This document shows positions 32,920 to 41,612 of a stretch of 64,000 bases of DNA, piece after piece; positions within the stretch are counted from its first letter, which is position 1, and the number at the start of each line of letters is the position of its first letter. Origin of the DNA: Streptomyces hokutonensis (GTDB lineage: Bacteria; Actinomycetota; Actinomycetes; Streptomycetales; Streptomycetaceae); NCBI RefSeq assembly GCF_000376565.1, contig NZ_BARG01000038.1, positions 248,001 through 312,000 on the forward strand. Reading direction: 5' to 3'. The notes below the pieces were generated by a model. It saw only the letters and a program-made list of their open reading frames with translations. It had not been told where the DNA came from and made no database searches. A program made the position numbers and the translations under genes.

Positions 32920-34689
32920 TTGTCCGGTGCCCTGGACGTGCGGCTGTCGGCCCGGCGTGAGGCCGTCGCGCTGGCCGTGTTCGGCGCGGGGTTCGGGACG
33001 TACGTCCTGGTCGTGACCGCTCCTGGCCGGTACACCACCACGACCACGATCCCGTTCTCGGGAGCCGTCGGCGGGCTGTACCTGGTGGCCGGACTGCTGG
33101 CCCGGCTGCGAAGGCCCGGCAACCGCGTCGGGCTGATGATGCTGCTGGTCGGGATCGGCTGGTTCGCGGAGGACCTGCAGATCAGCCTGGACCCGGTCGT
33201 GCACACCGTGGGCCTGCTCGTCCGTTCGGCGTCCAGCGGCTTCCTCATCCCGCTCCTACTGATGTATCCGGATGGCCGGTTGAGGTCCCGGACCGACCGC
33301 GTGCTGGCCGGTGCCGGATATCTGACGGCCTTCGTGCTGATGCCGCTGAGCGTGCCGTTCTCCACCTCGGTCGTGCGGAACCTGCTGCTGGTGCACCCGG
33401 TGGACTGGCTGCGCCAGGCGACCGACGTGGTCCAGTTCGTCATCAGCGGAGCCGTGGTCGCCGCCCTGTTGGCCCACTGGACGACCGCCACCCGCCCCGC
33501 CCGCCGCGTCCTCGCCCCGCTCTACGTCGTCGGCCTGGTCGGTGGTCTCGCCTCGGCGCTGGACGGGATGCTCGGCACCGGGCCCTCGTGGACCCACACC
33601 CCCCTCATCAACATCGCGCATGTGTCCGTGCTGCTGCTGCCGTTGGCGTTCCTGGCCGGCGTGTGGCGCGTCCGGCTGGGCCGCACCGCCGTGGCCGACC
33701 TGCTCCGCCGGATGCCGCTCGCCTCCAAGGAACAACTCCGCGACGCGCTCGCGAAAGCACTCGGCGACACTTCCGTGCAGGTGGGCTTCCCCGCCCAGGA
33801 CGCGATCGGCTTCGTCGACAGCCAGGGCCGTACGCTCAACGCCGCGCCCGGACAGCAGGTCAGCCCCCTGGAGCGGAACGGCCGGCGGGTCGGCGTCCTG
33901 CTCCACGACCCGGCGCTCCGGGAGGACAGATACGTACTGGAGGCGGTCGTCTCGGCGGTAGCGCTCGAACTGGACAACCAGCGGCTCGCCGCCGAGGTCC
34001 AGGCACAGCTCGCCGAGGTACGGGCGTCCCGCGTCCGAATCGTCGAAGCGGGCGACGAGCAGCGGCGGCGGATCGAGCACGATCTGCACGACGGCGCCCA
34101 GTCCAGGTTCGTCACCGCGCTGGTGACGCTGCGACTGGCACGCCAGCGACTGGCCAACCAGCGGGTGCCCGAGCCGACAGCGTCGGCCGAGCTGGCCGAA
34201 CTCCTGGACCGTATCGCGGAGTTGATGGGCGAGGGCATGGACCAGCTGCGCGACCTCGCCCATGGAATCCACCCGGCCGTCCTCAGCGAGACGGGGCTCG
34301 TGGCGGCCCTGGAGATGATCGCCGCCCGGTCCCCCTGCCCGGTGCGGGTCAGTGCGACGGAGGTTCCGGAACTGCCGCGGCCCCTCGCGGCCACCGCGTA
34401 CTTCATCGCGGCGGAGGCGGTCACCAACGCCCTGAAACACGCCCACGCCACGGCCATCGACATCGACGTACGACACGAGAACGGCGTACTGCGGCTCGCG
34501 GTCACCGACGACGGCATCGGCGGTGCCGACCCCGACGGGGGCACCGGGCTGCTCGGTCTGCGGGACCGGGTGGCGGTGTTCGACGGCGAGATGACCGTGA
34601 GCAGCGCGCCGGGTCAAGGGACCGTGGTGGCCGCCACGTTGACGACCGGACGGGCCCGGTGTTCCGAGGGGGAGGACGGACCAGGATGA
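32920..34689 (+). CDS. Sensor histidine kinase, NarL-type (HisKA_3), membrane-bound
   Basis: Two-component sensor of 589 residues. A TTG at 32920 is chosen for the GGGGGAGGGGG ahead; an in-frame start 26 codons upstream lacks a site. The N-terminal third has about eight hydrophobic segments (LAVFGAGFGTYVLVV, GGLYLVAGLLARL, GLMMLLVGIGWFA, ...). After a GAF-like stretch comes the dimerisation block EQRRRIEHDLHDGAQSRF with phospho-His390 in DLHDG, then the ATPase domain (YFIAAEAVTNALKHA, DDGIGGADPDGGTGLLGLRDRV). Its stop overlaps the start of the response regulator gene by ATGA, so they form a pair. The signal is unknown. Confidence 0.93.
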   Translation: MSGALDVRLSARREAVALAVFGAGFGTYVLVVTAPGRYTTTTTIPFSGAVGGLYLVAGLLARLRRPGNRVGLMMLLVGIGWFAEDLQISLDPVVHTVGLLVRSASSGFLIPLLLMYPDGRLRSRTDRVLAGAGYLTAFVLMPLSVPFSTSVVRNLLLVHPVDWLRQATDVVQFVISGAVVAALLAHWTTATRPARRVLAPLYVVGLVGGLASALDGMLGTGPSWTHTPLINIAHVSVLLLPLAFLAGVWRVRLGRTAVADLLRRMPLASKEQLRDALAKALGDTSVQVGFPAQDAIGFVDSQGRTLNAAPGQQVSPLERNGRRVGVLLHDPALREDRYVLEAVVSAVALELDNQRLAAEVQAQLAEVRASRVRIVEAGDEQRRRIEHDLHDGAQSRFVTALVTLRLARQRLANQRVPEPTASAELAELLDRIAELMGEGMDQLRDLAHGIHPAVLSETGLVAALEMIAARSPCPVRVSATEVPELPRPLAATAYFIAAEAVTNALKHAHATAIDIDVRHENGVLRLAVTDDGIGGADPDGGTGLLGLRDRVAVFDGEMTVSSAPGQGTVVAATLTTGRARCSEGEDGPG

Positions 34690-35408
34690 GGGATTCGGGG
34701 CGGACACCACAGGGGGAGGGACCGGCGGGCGTACGGCGGACCGACCCGCTGCGCATCGTGCTGGCCGATGACGAGAGACTGTTCCGGTCCGCGCTGGCCG
34801 CACTGCTGGAGAGCCGGGGGCATCGGATCACCGCCCAGGTCGGCGACGCGGACGCCCTCCGAGCGGCGGTCGCCCGCACCGACCCCGACCTCGCGGTGAT
34901 CGACATCAGAATGCCGCCCACCAAGCGCCTCGAAGGCCTGCGGGCCGCGGTCGACATCCGGCAGTCCCATCCCGGCGTGGGGATTCTCCTGCTGTCCCAG
35001 AGCATTCAGGTAACCCATCTCACCGAACTGACGGGTTCCGGTGTCAGAGGCGTGGGCTATCTCCTCAAGGAGCGGGTCGCCGACGAACACTTCCTCGACA
35101 CCGTGCGCCGAATCGCCGAAGGGGAGTGCGAGTTCGACCAGGAGGTTCTACGGCTGCTGTTCAACGGCCCTGACCAGCAAGGGCGTTTGGCCAGACTCAG
35201 CGCCCGGGAACTGGAGGTGCTGAAACTCATGGCGCAGGGGCTGACCAACCCGGCGATCGCGAGCCACCTCGTGGTCACCGTCAAGACGGTCGAGACCCAT
35301 GTGGGCAGCGTTTTCAGGCGACTTGGCCTCCCCGACGAGAGCGAGGGCGAGTACCACCGGCGTGTCCTCGCCGTCCTCACGTATCTGCAGTCCGATCGAA
35401 CCGCCTGA
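34686..35408 (+). CDS. Response regulator, NarL/FixJ family (LuxR-type HTH)
   Basis: Partner of the upstream kinase, 240 residues, start overlapping the kinase stop (ATGA). The receiver domain begins LRIVLADDERLFRSAL after a 22-residue basic tail; phospho-acceptor Asp73 is in AVIDIRMPP and the Lys is in YLLKERVAD. The C-terminal GerE-type domain reads LSARELEVLKLMAQGLTNPAIASHLVVTVKTVETHVGSVFRRLGL. A long N-terminal extension before the receiver is slightly unusual. Target genes are not evident; the adjacent lipoprotein and MMPL exporter are candidates by position only. Confidence 0.95.
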   Translation: MRDSGRTPQGEGPAGVRRTDPLRIVLADDERLFRSALAALLESRGHRITAQVGDADALRAAVARTDPDLAVIDIRMPPTKRLEGLRAAVDIRQSHPGVGILLLSQSIQVTHLTELTGSGVRGVGYLLKERVADEHFLDTVRRIAEGECEFDQEVLRLLFNGPDQQGRLARLSARELEVLKLMAQGLTNPAIASHLVVTVKTVETHVGSVFRRLGLPDESEGEYHRRVLAVLTYLQSDRTA

Positions 35409-35410
35409 CC

Positions 35411-35779
35411 TCAGCCGTCGTCCGCCGTGATGAAGTGGGACAGCGCGGCGGCCGAGAGCCGTGCCTTCGTCAGGAAACCGGCCGCCGGGCAGTGCGCGAT
35501 CCGGCCGCCGAACTCGTCGGCCTCGCGCACCGAACAGAGGACGACCACCACCCCTGACGCCAGCGCGCTCAACTCCCGGGTGGCGGCGAACACATCCTCG
35601 CCCGGGAGCCCGAGATCCAGGAGCACGAGGTCGGGACGGTTCCCCCGGGCGATCGCCGTGACAGCAGCCGACGCCGAAGCCGCCTCCGACACGGTGTACT
35701 CGCCGTCGGCCTCCAACAAGGCGCGCACGGCGGCTCGGTAGACAGGATCGTCGTCCACGATCAGCACGCTGCGGCCCAT
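35411..35779 (-). CDS. Stand-alone response regulator receiver domain
   Basis: A 122-residue single-domain receiver with no output domain. Motifs: VLIVDDDPVYRAAV with the acidic pair Asp9-Asp10, phospho-acceptor Asp55 in LVLLDLGLPGEDVF, the switch residue in VVLCSVRE and Lys in GFLTKARLS. It is convergent with the LuxR-type response regulator, 2 bp between stops. Proteins of this shape usually relay phosphate or regulate partners by contact. The kinase next door may also serve it, making a branched system, which is inference. Confidence 0.88.
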   Translation of the reverse strand: MGRSVLIVDDDPVYRAAVRALLEADGEYTVSEAASASAAVTAIARGNRPDLVLLDLGLPGEDVFAATRELSALASGVVVVLCSVREADEFGGRIAHCPAAGFLTKARLSAAALSHFITADDG

Positions 35780-35929
35780 GCCCCCATGCTGGCGGACGCG
35801 CAGGGCGACGGCATCAGGGCCAGCACCGAGAACACCGGTCAGGAGACCGGTGGTTGCCCCGAAGACCCCGGCCCGCGGCGAACTCACACTGGTGGGACAG
35901 CCCATTGCGGGGTCATCGGGGGGGAACGT

Positions 35930-37186
35930 ATGCGGGGTTATCGGGGGAGGTTGCTCGCGCCGGCACTGCTCGCGGCGCTGCTGGCAACGGGGTGCAAGGA
36001 CCCGGCAGAGGGTACGACGGTCTCCGTCAAACCCGCGTTCCTGCCGGTGACGTTCACGATCGACGCGTCGGGAAAGATCAGCTTCTCCGCCGAGGCGTCG
36101 ATCGTGACACCGCTGGGTGAGGTGTCGGTGTCGGGATTCCAGCGAGAGCTGGGCAACCCCAAGCCGTATCTCGTGGCGGCCATCCGCCATCTGGAGGGGA
36201 GCACGACATCCGGCGCGAACGCGGCAGTGGACCGGTCCACGGGGGCGGTCCACTCCGCGTACGCGCCGGATCTCGGGTATGCCGAGGTCGCCGAGAGCTC
36301 GAGCACGGTCTACTCGCTGTACCGGATCGAGGCCAAGGGTCGTCATGTCCAGCCCGCGCTGAACGGGCAGCCCCTGGCTCTGGCGAAGAGCGGCACGATA
36401 GTCGTCGACGCCACGCACACACAGCCGGGCAGAGTGACCCAGCTGCAGATCGCCGACGCCCCGGAGCAGCAGCATTCGCCGGTGCCGACCAGTACGGCGT
36501 CCTCCTGCGCGGGAACCGACGCCATCGGGATCACCCTGCCCGAGGTGTCCGCGGGGGCCGATGTCACCGACACCGTCACGGAGTTGGCGGCCGACTGTCT
36601 TCAGGTCCAGTACGCGGCGGAGCCTGCGGACGGGGTGGCGGAGGGCATGGTCGCTCGGGTCGTGATCCCGGTCGACGGCGCGGTCGGCGCCGTGCAGTTG
36701 CCTCGCGTCGACGAGGGTGCGCCGGGGCCGGGGGACCGGGTGACGGCCAGCCGTCGTACGCCGGCCACGGTGTATGTCGCGGCGACGGCGCCCTCGCCCT
36801 CGCCGTCGCTCTCGCCGAGCGGCAGCGGCGAGACTTCCGGACAGCCGACGGACGAGCCTACGGTGCCAGGGACCACCTCGGTTGAAGGTGCCGCGTACGC
36901 GCCGGTCCGCACGAGCCCGGGCACGGCCGGTGAACGGACCAGTCACATCGAGGCGGGCGGCAACTACCCGGCACGGTGCGTGACGCACGGCGAGACGGTG
37001 CAGGCCCACGGCTACACCAGTGACCTGTGGGTCGAGTTGGCCCTCAGCGCCGGGGGCACCGGCTGGGTCACGGCCACCGCGCTCACCGGAGGTCCTGACG
37101 GGCTCTCGCTCCCGGAGTGCGCCGACACCGGGAGCGGGTCCGGTACTCCGTCGCCGACGGTCTCGGATGCCGTACCGACGAGCTGA
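35930..37186 (+). CDS. Putative lipoprotein of unknown function with Ser/Pro/Thr linker
   Basis: A 418-residue predicted lipoprotein. ATG 35930 follows GGGGGGAA; the N-terminus MRGYRGRLLAPALLAALLATGC fits a signal peptide with the +1 Cys at 22, although the -3 residue is Ala, not Leu. The body (SFSAEASIVTPLGEVSVSGF, KSGTIVVDATHTQPGRV) is beta-rich; two cysteines (SSCAGTD, ADCLQV) may pair. After a Pro/Ser/Thr linker at about 285-330, a C-terminal region (NYPARCVTHGETVQAHGYTSDLWVELALSAGGTGWVTATAL) has the look of a bacterial SH3-like wall-binding domain. I know no characterised relative. It lies between the receiver gene and the exporter. Confidence 0.8.
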   Translation: MRGYRGRLLAPALLAALLATGCKDPAEGTTVSVKPAFLPVTFTIDASGKISFSAEASIVTPLGEVSVSGFQRELGNPKPYLVAAIRHLEGSTTSGANAAVDRSTGAVHSAYAPDLGYAEVAESSSTVYSLYRIEAKGRHVQPALNGQPLALAKSGTIVVDATHTQPGRVTQLQIADAPEQQHSPVPTSTASSCAGTDAIGITLPEVSAGADVTDTVTELAADCLQVQYAAEPADGVAEGMVARVVIPVDGAVGAVQLPRVDEGAPGPGDRVTASRRTPATVYVAATAPSPSPSLSPSGSGETSGQPTDEPTVPGTTSVEGAAYAPVRTSPGTAGERTSHIEAGGNYPARCVTHGETVQAHGYTSDLWVELALSAGGTGWVTATALTGGPDGLSLPECADTGSGSGTPSPTVSDAVPTS

Positions 37187-37231
37187 CGACCATCGAGCTC
37201 GGAGAACTCGGCGTCGCCGTCCGGGAGTTGA

Positions 37232-37262
37232 ACGAGGGCCTGTCCGGCGGACAGGCCCTCGT
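37232..37262. terminator. Bidirectional terminator
   Basis: A 14-bp stem (ACGAGGGCCTGTCC with its complement) and a 3-base GGC loop lie between the convergent lipoprotein and MMPL genes. Confidence 0.75.
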
Positions 37263-37269
37263 GTCGTGA

Positions 37270-39453
37270 CTAACCGCGTCGGCCTGCCGGATCGTGGGCG
37301 ACCGAGTCCCGATCCCCCCTGCCGGAGATGCCGGAACCGGTGCCCGGAGCAGGAGTTGTTTCCCGGGCGCGGTCGGCGTGGCCGGGCCACCAGGCCGCGT
37401 GGCCGATCAGGGCGGTGAGGCTGGGCGTGAAGAACATCGCCATCACGAACGCGGCGACGGCGATGCCGAAGGAGACGGCGAAACCCATCTCCGTGAGCAG
37501 CGCGTTGCCGGCCAGCATCATCGTCGCGAAGGTCGCCGCGAGGATGAAACCGGCCGCCGCCACCGTCGGTCCCGCGTGCCGCAGCGCCATACCCGCCGCC
37601 TCGCGCGGATCTCGGCCCTCGCGGGCCTCCTCGCGCAGCCGGGCGATCATCAGGATGTTGTAGTCGGTGCCGATGGCGACCACGAAGAGATACATGATCA
37701 CCGGGAGCATGAACATCAGACCCGGGTGCCCCTGCGCGTCCTGGAAGATCCAGACGGTGGCGCCCAGTGTGGCGCCGAAGCCGAGACCCACCGAGGCCAT
37801 GAGGTACAGCGGCGCGACGACACTGCGCAGCACCAGTCCCAGGATCAGCATGATCAGCAGGGCGGCGACGGGAAAGACGGTCCGGTAGTCGTGGTTGACC
37901 GCGGCGTTGATGTCCTTGTAGATCGAGGACATGCCGCCGACCAGGGCCTCCGTACCGTCGGGAGCGGCGGAGTGCGCGACCTCGCGCACCCGGCCCACGG
38001 CGTCGATCGCCTTCTCCGTCGAGGCCTCGTACTTCAGCGTCACGGTGAAGTCCGCCGTGGTCCCGCCCTTGTTGACCTGGCTCATCCGGGCGCTCGCGAC
38101 ACCGTCCACGGCGCCGAGCTTCTCGGCGTAGGCGGCGAAGGTGCTCCGGTCCAGCGCCCGGCCGTCGGAGCTCGAGAGATAGACGTCGGTGGGCGCGGCG
38201 GCGCCCGCCGAGTACGCCTTCTGCATCTCGTCCTGGACGACCATCGACTCCTTGGTCTTCGGCATGGAACCCGAGGCCAGGTCGAAGGTGGCCTTGTAAC
38301 CGAGGGTGCCGAGCGACAGGGCGACGAGCACGAGGCCGGAGAGCACGGCGGTCAGCGCGGGACGGCTGCGCACACCGCGGCCGAGAGCGGCGAACCGGGC
38401 GTTCTCCGGCTCCCGCTGCCACGACTTGGAAGGCCAGAAGACCTTCGGCCCGATCAGCGACACCACGGCCGGGATCAGGGTCAGACCCGCGATCAGGGTG
38501 ACGCTGACCGCGATCGCCAGCGCCGGACCCATCTGCTTGAGGAAGCCCAGCGTGGACAGCACCAGCGCGAGGAACGCGATGATGACCGCGCCTGCCGCCG
38601 ACGCGATGGCCTCGCCGACCCGGGCGACCGCGTTGATCATGGCCTGCTTCGGTTCGTCACCCGCCCGCAGCCGTTCCCGGTAGCGGAACATCAGGAACAG
38701 GAAGTAGTCCGTGCCCACACCGAACAGCACGACGATCAGGATCGACGAGACGGAACTGTTGGCCTGCAGTCCGAACAGCTTGGTGGCGTACGCGATCAGT
38801 CCGTTGGCGATCGCCGCCACGACACCGATCAGCAGCAGGGGCAGGAAGGCGAGGATCGGCGCCCGGAAGATGATCAGGAGCGTCACCAGGATGATGACGA
38901 AGGTCCCGATGCCGATCAGCGCCTCGCCGCGCTTGGAGGAGTCCTGCTGATCGAGGGCCTGCGCGGCGGAACCGCCGAGCTTCACCTCCAGATCCGTGCC
39001 CTTGACCAGTTGCTTGACGTCGTCGCGCAGCACCTTCGCGGCATCCGCCTGAACGGGCTGGCCGGCGTTCTTGCTGTCCATCTGGACCAGGGACATGGTG
39101 TAGCGGCCGTTCTTGGACGGCTGGCCGGGGACCACCTTCTGCACCTGGTCGATGTGCTTCTCGCCCAGTTCGGTGGTGATCCGGGCGACGTCCTTCTTGT
39201 CGGCGGCGGTCAGTGTGCCGCCGTCGGTGCGCTGGTACAGCGCGATGGCGGACGGGGTGAAGGCGCTGGGGAACGCCTTCACCTGCAGATCCGCCGCCTT
39301 GATGGATTCGTAGCTCTTGGGCAGGAAGCTGCTCTCGTCACTGTTGGAGGGCAGGCCCGGAGCGGTGGCGACAATCGCCACCGCCGCTATCAGCCACGCG
39401 ACGATCGTCCAGACGGGATGTCGGACGACCGTATTGCCAATACGTCGGAACAT
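37270..39453 (-). CDS. MMPL-family transporter (RND superfamily)
   Basis: Membrane exporter of 727 residues, the usual size for actinobacterial MMPL proteins that move lipids or hydrophobic metabolites. Two repeats of a large extracytoplasmic loop plus six membrane segments are evident: first helix HPVWTIVAWLIAAVAIVATAP, then a block GIGTFVIILVTLLIIFRAPILAFL; second-half first helix ALTAVLSGLVLVALSLGTLG. The proton-relay pairs GVGTDYFLFLMFRYRERL and AIGTDYNILMIARLREEA are both intact, which argues that it is functional. No regulator adjoins it directly; it is transcribed alone. Confidence 0.95.
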   Translation of the reverse strand: MFRRIGNTVVRHPVWTIVAWLIAAVAIVATAPGLPSNSDESSFLPKSYESIKAADLQVKAFPSAFTPSAIALYQRTDGGTLTAADKKDVARITTELGEKHIDQVQKVVPGQPSKNGRYTMSLVQMDSKNAGQPVQADAAKVLRDDVKQLVKGTDLEVKLGGSAAQALDQQDSSKRGEALIGIGTFVIILVTLLIIFRAPILAFLPLLLIGVVAAIANGLIAYATKLFGLQANSSVSSILIVVLFGVGTDYFLFLMFRYRERLRAGDEPKQAMINAVARVGEAIASAAGAVIIAFLALVLSTLGFLKQMGPALAIAVSVTLIAGLTLIPAVVSLIGPKVFWPSKSWQREPENARFAALGRGVRSRPALTAVLSGLVLVALSLGTLGYKATFDLASGSMPKTKESMVVQDEMQKAYSAGAAAPTDVYLSSSDGRALDRSTFAAYAEKLGAVDGVASARMSQVNKGGTTADFTVTLKYEASTEKAIDAVGRVREVAHSAAPDGTEALVGGMSSIYKDINAAVNHDYRTVFPVAALLIMLILGLVLRSVVAPLYLMASVGLGFGATLGATVWIFQDAQGHPGLMFMLPVIMYLFVVAIGTDYNILMIARLREEAREGRDPREAAGMALRHAGPTVAAAGFILAATFATMMLAGNALLTEMGFAVSFGIAVAAFVMAMFFTPSLTALIGHAAWWPGHADRARETTPAPGTGSGISGRGDRDSVAHDPAGRRG

Positions 39454-39668
39454 GCGGGAGGTCCTCCTGATGCAGGAAGATCACCGCAGCCCGGGGAGCG
39501 GACCCCGGCATCGGCGACCCCGACCGGCCCTCACCCGTTGGCCGGTCGAATGGTTGTCTGTCTTCTGTCACATCGGTGACGCGTGAAGATTCATAACACA
39601 CGCATGGTCGCGACCGCGGGTGAGTTTTCGCGGGCGGAACGGGGCCGCGGGCCCGCCGCCGTGGCCAC

Positions 39669-40481
39669 CTAGGCTCCGAACGCGAGCTTCGAGACGTCGT
39701 CCCACTTCCGCCACTCGTCGAGCCGTGCCTGGTACTCCTTGGTGACCATGTCCAGGGGTCCCTCACCGAAGAAGATCCGCAGCGGCGGCTGCTCCGCGTC
39801 GACCACGGTGAGGATCGCCGCTCGCGTCGCACTCGGATCGCCGCGCCGCGCGGAGATCCTCGTCATGGCGGCACGGAAGTCGTCGTAGGCGGGCAGGTGT
39901 TGGGCCTGTACGGCGGAGGGTCCGGCCCATCCGGTGGCGTAGCCGGCGGGTTCGACCAGGGTGACCTTGATGCCGAAGTCCCTGACCTCGGCGGCGAGGC
40001 TCGCGGTGAAGCCCTCCAGGGCGAACTTGGACGCGTGGTAGAGGCCGAGTCCGGGCAGTGAGACGACGCCGCCGATGGACGAGACCTGGATGATGTGGCC
40101 GCAACCGCGGGCGCGCAGGTGCGGCAGTACCGCCTGGGTGACCCAGAGCGCGCCGAACAGATTGACGTCGATCTGTTCGCGGGCCTGCTGCTCGGTCACC
40201 TCCTCGGTCATCCCGAACAGGCCATAGCCCGCGTTGTTGATGACGACGTCGAGGCCGCCGAACTCGTCGACCGCCTCCTGTACGGCTTCGAACGCCGCCG
40301 CGCGGTCGGTGACGTCGAGTCGCAGGGGCAGCACCGCGTTGCCGTACTTCGCGACGAGGTCGTCGAACGAGGACGCGGAGCGGCTGGTCACGGCGACCTG
40401 GTCGCCACGTTCGAGCGCGGCCTCCGCCCACTCCAGGCCGAACCCCTTCGAGGCTCCGGTGATGAACCACGTCTTCGGCAT
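39669..40481 (-). CDS. Short-chain dehydrogenase/reductase (classical SDR)
   Basis: NAD(P)-dependent oxidoreductase of 270 residues. The cofactor motif TGASKGFG lies at residues 8-15, NNAG in VVINNAGYGLFG near 87, Ser in IIQVSSIGGVVSLPGLG and the YxxxK in LYHASKFALEGF. Arg33 region (VTSRSASSF) suggests NADP preference. Such stand-alone SDRs are common and substrate is not predictable. The upstream gap carries four copies of a 17-bp palindromic operator shared with the divergent NTF2-like gene, so it is tightly regulated. Confidence 0.93.
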   Translation of the reverse strand: MPKTWFITGASKGFGLEWAEAALERGDQVAVTSRSASSFDDLVAKYGNAVLPLRLDVTDRAAAFEAVQEAVDEFGGLDVVINNAGYGLFGMTEEVTEQQAREQIDVNLFGALWVTQAVLPHLRARGCGHIIQVSSIGGVVSLPGLGLYHASKFALEGFTASLAAEVRDFGIKVTLVEPAGYATGWAGPSAVQAQHLPAYDDFRAAMTRISARRGDPSATRAAILTVVDAEQPPLRIFFGEGPLDMVTKEYQARLDEWRKWDDVSKLAFGA

Positions 40482-40500
40482 GATCTCCCTCGCTCACTCT

Positions 40501-40624
40501 CTTGTTCACTGACCAATGGGAATGGGGCCAGTGAACTTGGTCGGTGACCAAGATGTCAACCTGCGACAGTGCACCTCTTGTGCGGCGACCAAGGGGTGTG
40601 TACGGTTCTTGTGCGTCGACCAAG
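40501..40624. repeat. Four copies of a 17-bp palindromic operator
   Basis: Copies at 40501-40517, 40536-40552, 40577-40593 and 40608-40624 follow the pattern CTTGkkC-n3-GACCAAG. The second is almost a perfect palindrome (CTTGGTC-GGT-GACCAAG); the third and fourth differ from each other by one base (CTTGTGCGGCGACCAAG, CTTGTGCGTCGACCAAG). Starts are 35, 41 and 31 bp apart, three to four helical turns. They fill the divergent gap between the SDR and NTF2-like genes. The shape is that of TetR- or MarR-family sites, but no such regulator gene adjoins. Confidence 0.8.
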
Positions 40625-40663
40625 ATGATCGTCGGCCCTGTATGAAAGGAACGCTCTGCGGCC

Positions 40664-41089
40664 ATGGATACGACTGAGCGCTATCGGGATCTCTTCCACG
40701 GTATGTACACGTGGATCTCGGACCTGTGTGATGCCGAAAAGGGCAGTGCCATCGACGAGATTCACCGTTACTGGGCGGACGACGGACGGATCGTCACCTT
40801 CGGCCGGGTCAAGGCGGCCGGTATCGAGGCGCTGCGGAAGCACTTCGAAGTCTTTCCTGAGCTGTACGAGAAGGTGGAGGTTCGTGAGCCGTTCTACACA
40901 TACCTGGAAACGGGGGACAGGGTCGTCATCGAGCACGACATCCTGATCCGCACGCGAGACCTCGACCACGCCGTCATCGCCGGGGAGGCCGGGCGGGAGG
41001 AATTCCGGGTGACCTCGATCTTCTCCGTCCTCGACGGGAGGATCACGGAAATGCGGGAGGTCGCCGCCGTCAAGGCCGGAGACGACTGA
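40664..41089 (+). CDS. NTF2-like/SnoaL-like protein
   Basis: A 141-residue protein with the cone-fold pattern of the NTF2/SnoaL superfamily: an N-terminal helix (TTERYRDLFHGMYTWISDL), HRYWADDGRIVTFGRVKAAGIEALRKHF, then strands (YLETGDRVVIEHDILIRT, FRVTSIFSVLDGRITEMREV). Members include polyketide cyclases, isomerases and dehydratases, but most are unassigned. The ribosome site is weak (GAAAGGA about 17 bases upstream). It is divergent from the SDR and shares its four operators, suggesting that the two proteins act on the same compound. Confidence 0.82.
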   Translation: MDTTERYRDLFHGMYTWISDLCDAEKGSAIDEIHRYWADDGRIVTFGRVKAAGIEALRKHFEVFPELYEKVEVREPFYTYLETGDRVVIEHDILIRTRDLDHAVIAGEAGREEFRVTSIFSVLDGRITEMREVAAVKAGDD

Positions 41090-41092
41090 CCG

Positions 41093-41524
41093 TCACTCGG
41101 AGGTCGTCACCGCCTTGCGACGCAACCATATGTTGCGGCAGGAAGCGCCGTATCTGTTCAGGTCCGGCCTGTCCTGGAAGAACTGCACCTGATCGCCGGC
41201 CGGCCAGTCGCGCACCGCCGACACGACTCCACCCGTCTCGCCCGGGGGCTTTAAGTGCACGCACAGTTCCGGAGAATCCATGAGACCGTCCTCGACCACG
41301 AAGAAGCCGTCGTCGGGGACGAACCGGGAGTAGTGGTGCAGTGCCGCAACGGCTGTCGGCGGCGGCCGGGACTTCATGCGTGTTCTTCTGGGAGAGGTCG
41401 ACGGAGATCACGCGGATGTCCTGCGGGACCAGACCGTGGCCCGGGAAAGCCACAGCAGATGCTCGAACGTCCGCAGGTCCTCAGGGAATTTCGTGAAACG
41501 GACGCCGGCGTGCGAATCAGGATG
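41093..41524 (-). pseudogene. Decayed CmcI-like (cephalosporin hydroxylase family) gene
   Basis: Three coherent protein pieces lie in order on the minus strand but in different frames. First comes HAGVRFTKFPEDLRTFEHLL (about 41432-41520), like the start of CmcI-family SAM-dependent enzymes; then DIRVISVDLSQKN (near 41390-41430), like the strand carrying the acidic SAM residue; then an open frame at 41093-41377 with HHYSRFVPDDGFFVVEDGLMD and a C-terminal RYGASCRNIWLRRK. The family is normally over 200 residues, so pieces of the SAM-binding core, including the glycine-rich loop, are missing. Deletions and frame changes make the gene inactive. Family assignment is by motif memory. Confidence 0.6.
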
Positions 41525-41612
41525 GGTGAGCGGGAATGCGCGTTGCGGCTGTCGCCCGGCAAGCGGAGAACCTGCATGCGGGAGGGGGAGTCCCCGTGAG
41601 AGCCTGCGCGGC

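Noticed and set aside
35411..38422. A 1003-residue open frame on the minus strand
   Set aside because: Only its last 122 residues are a protein (the receiver). The rest runs antisense to the lipoprotein gene and through the MMPL gene in a different frame, with Arg/Gly/Ala-rich shadow composition.
37294..39579. A 761-residue open frame on the plus strand
   Set aside because: It is the mirror of the MMPL gene, rich in Glu, Asp, Arg and His as is typical of antisense shadows in high-GC DNA, and lacks any domain.
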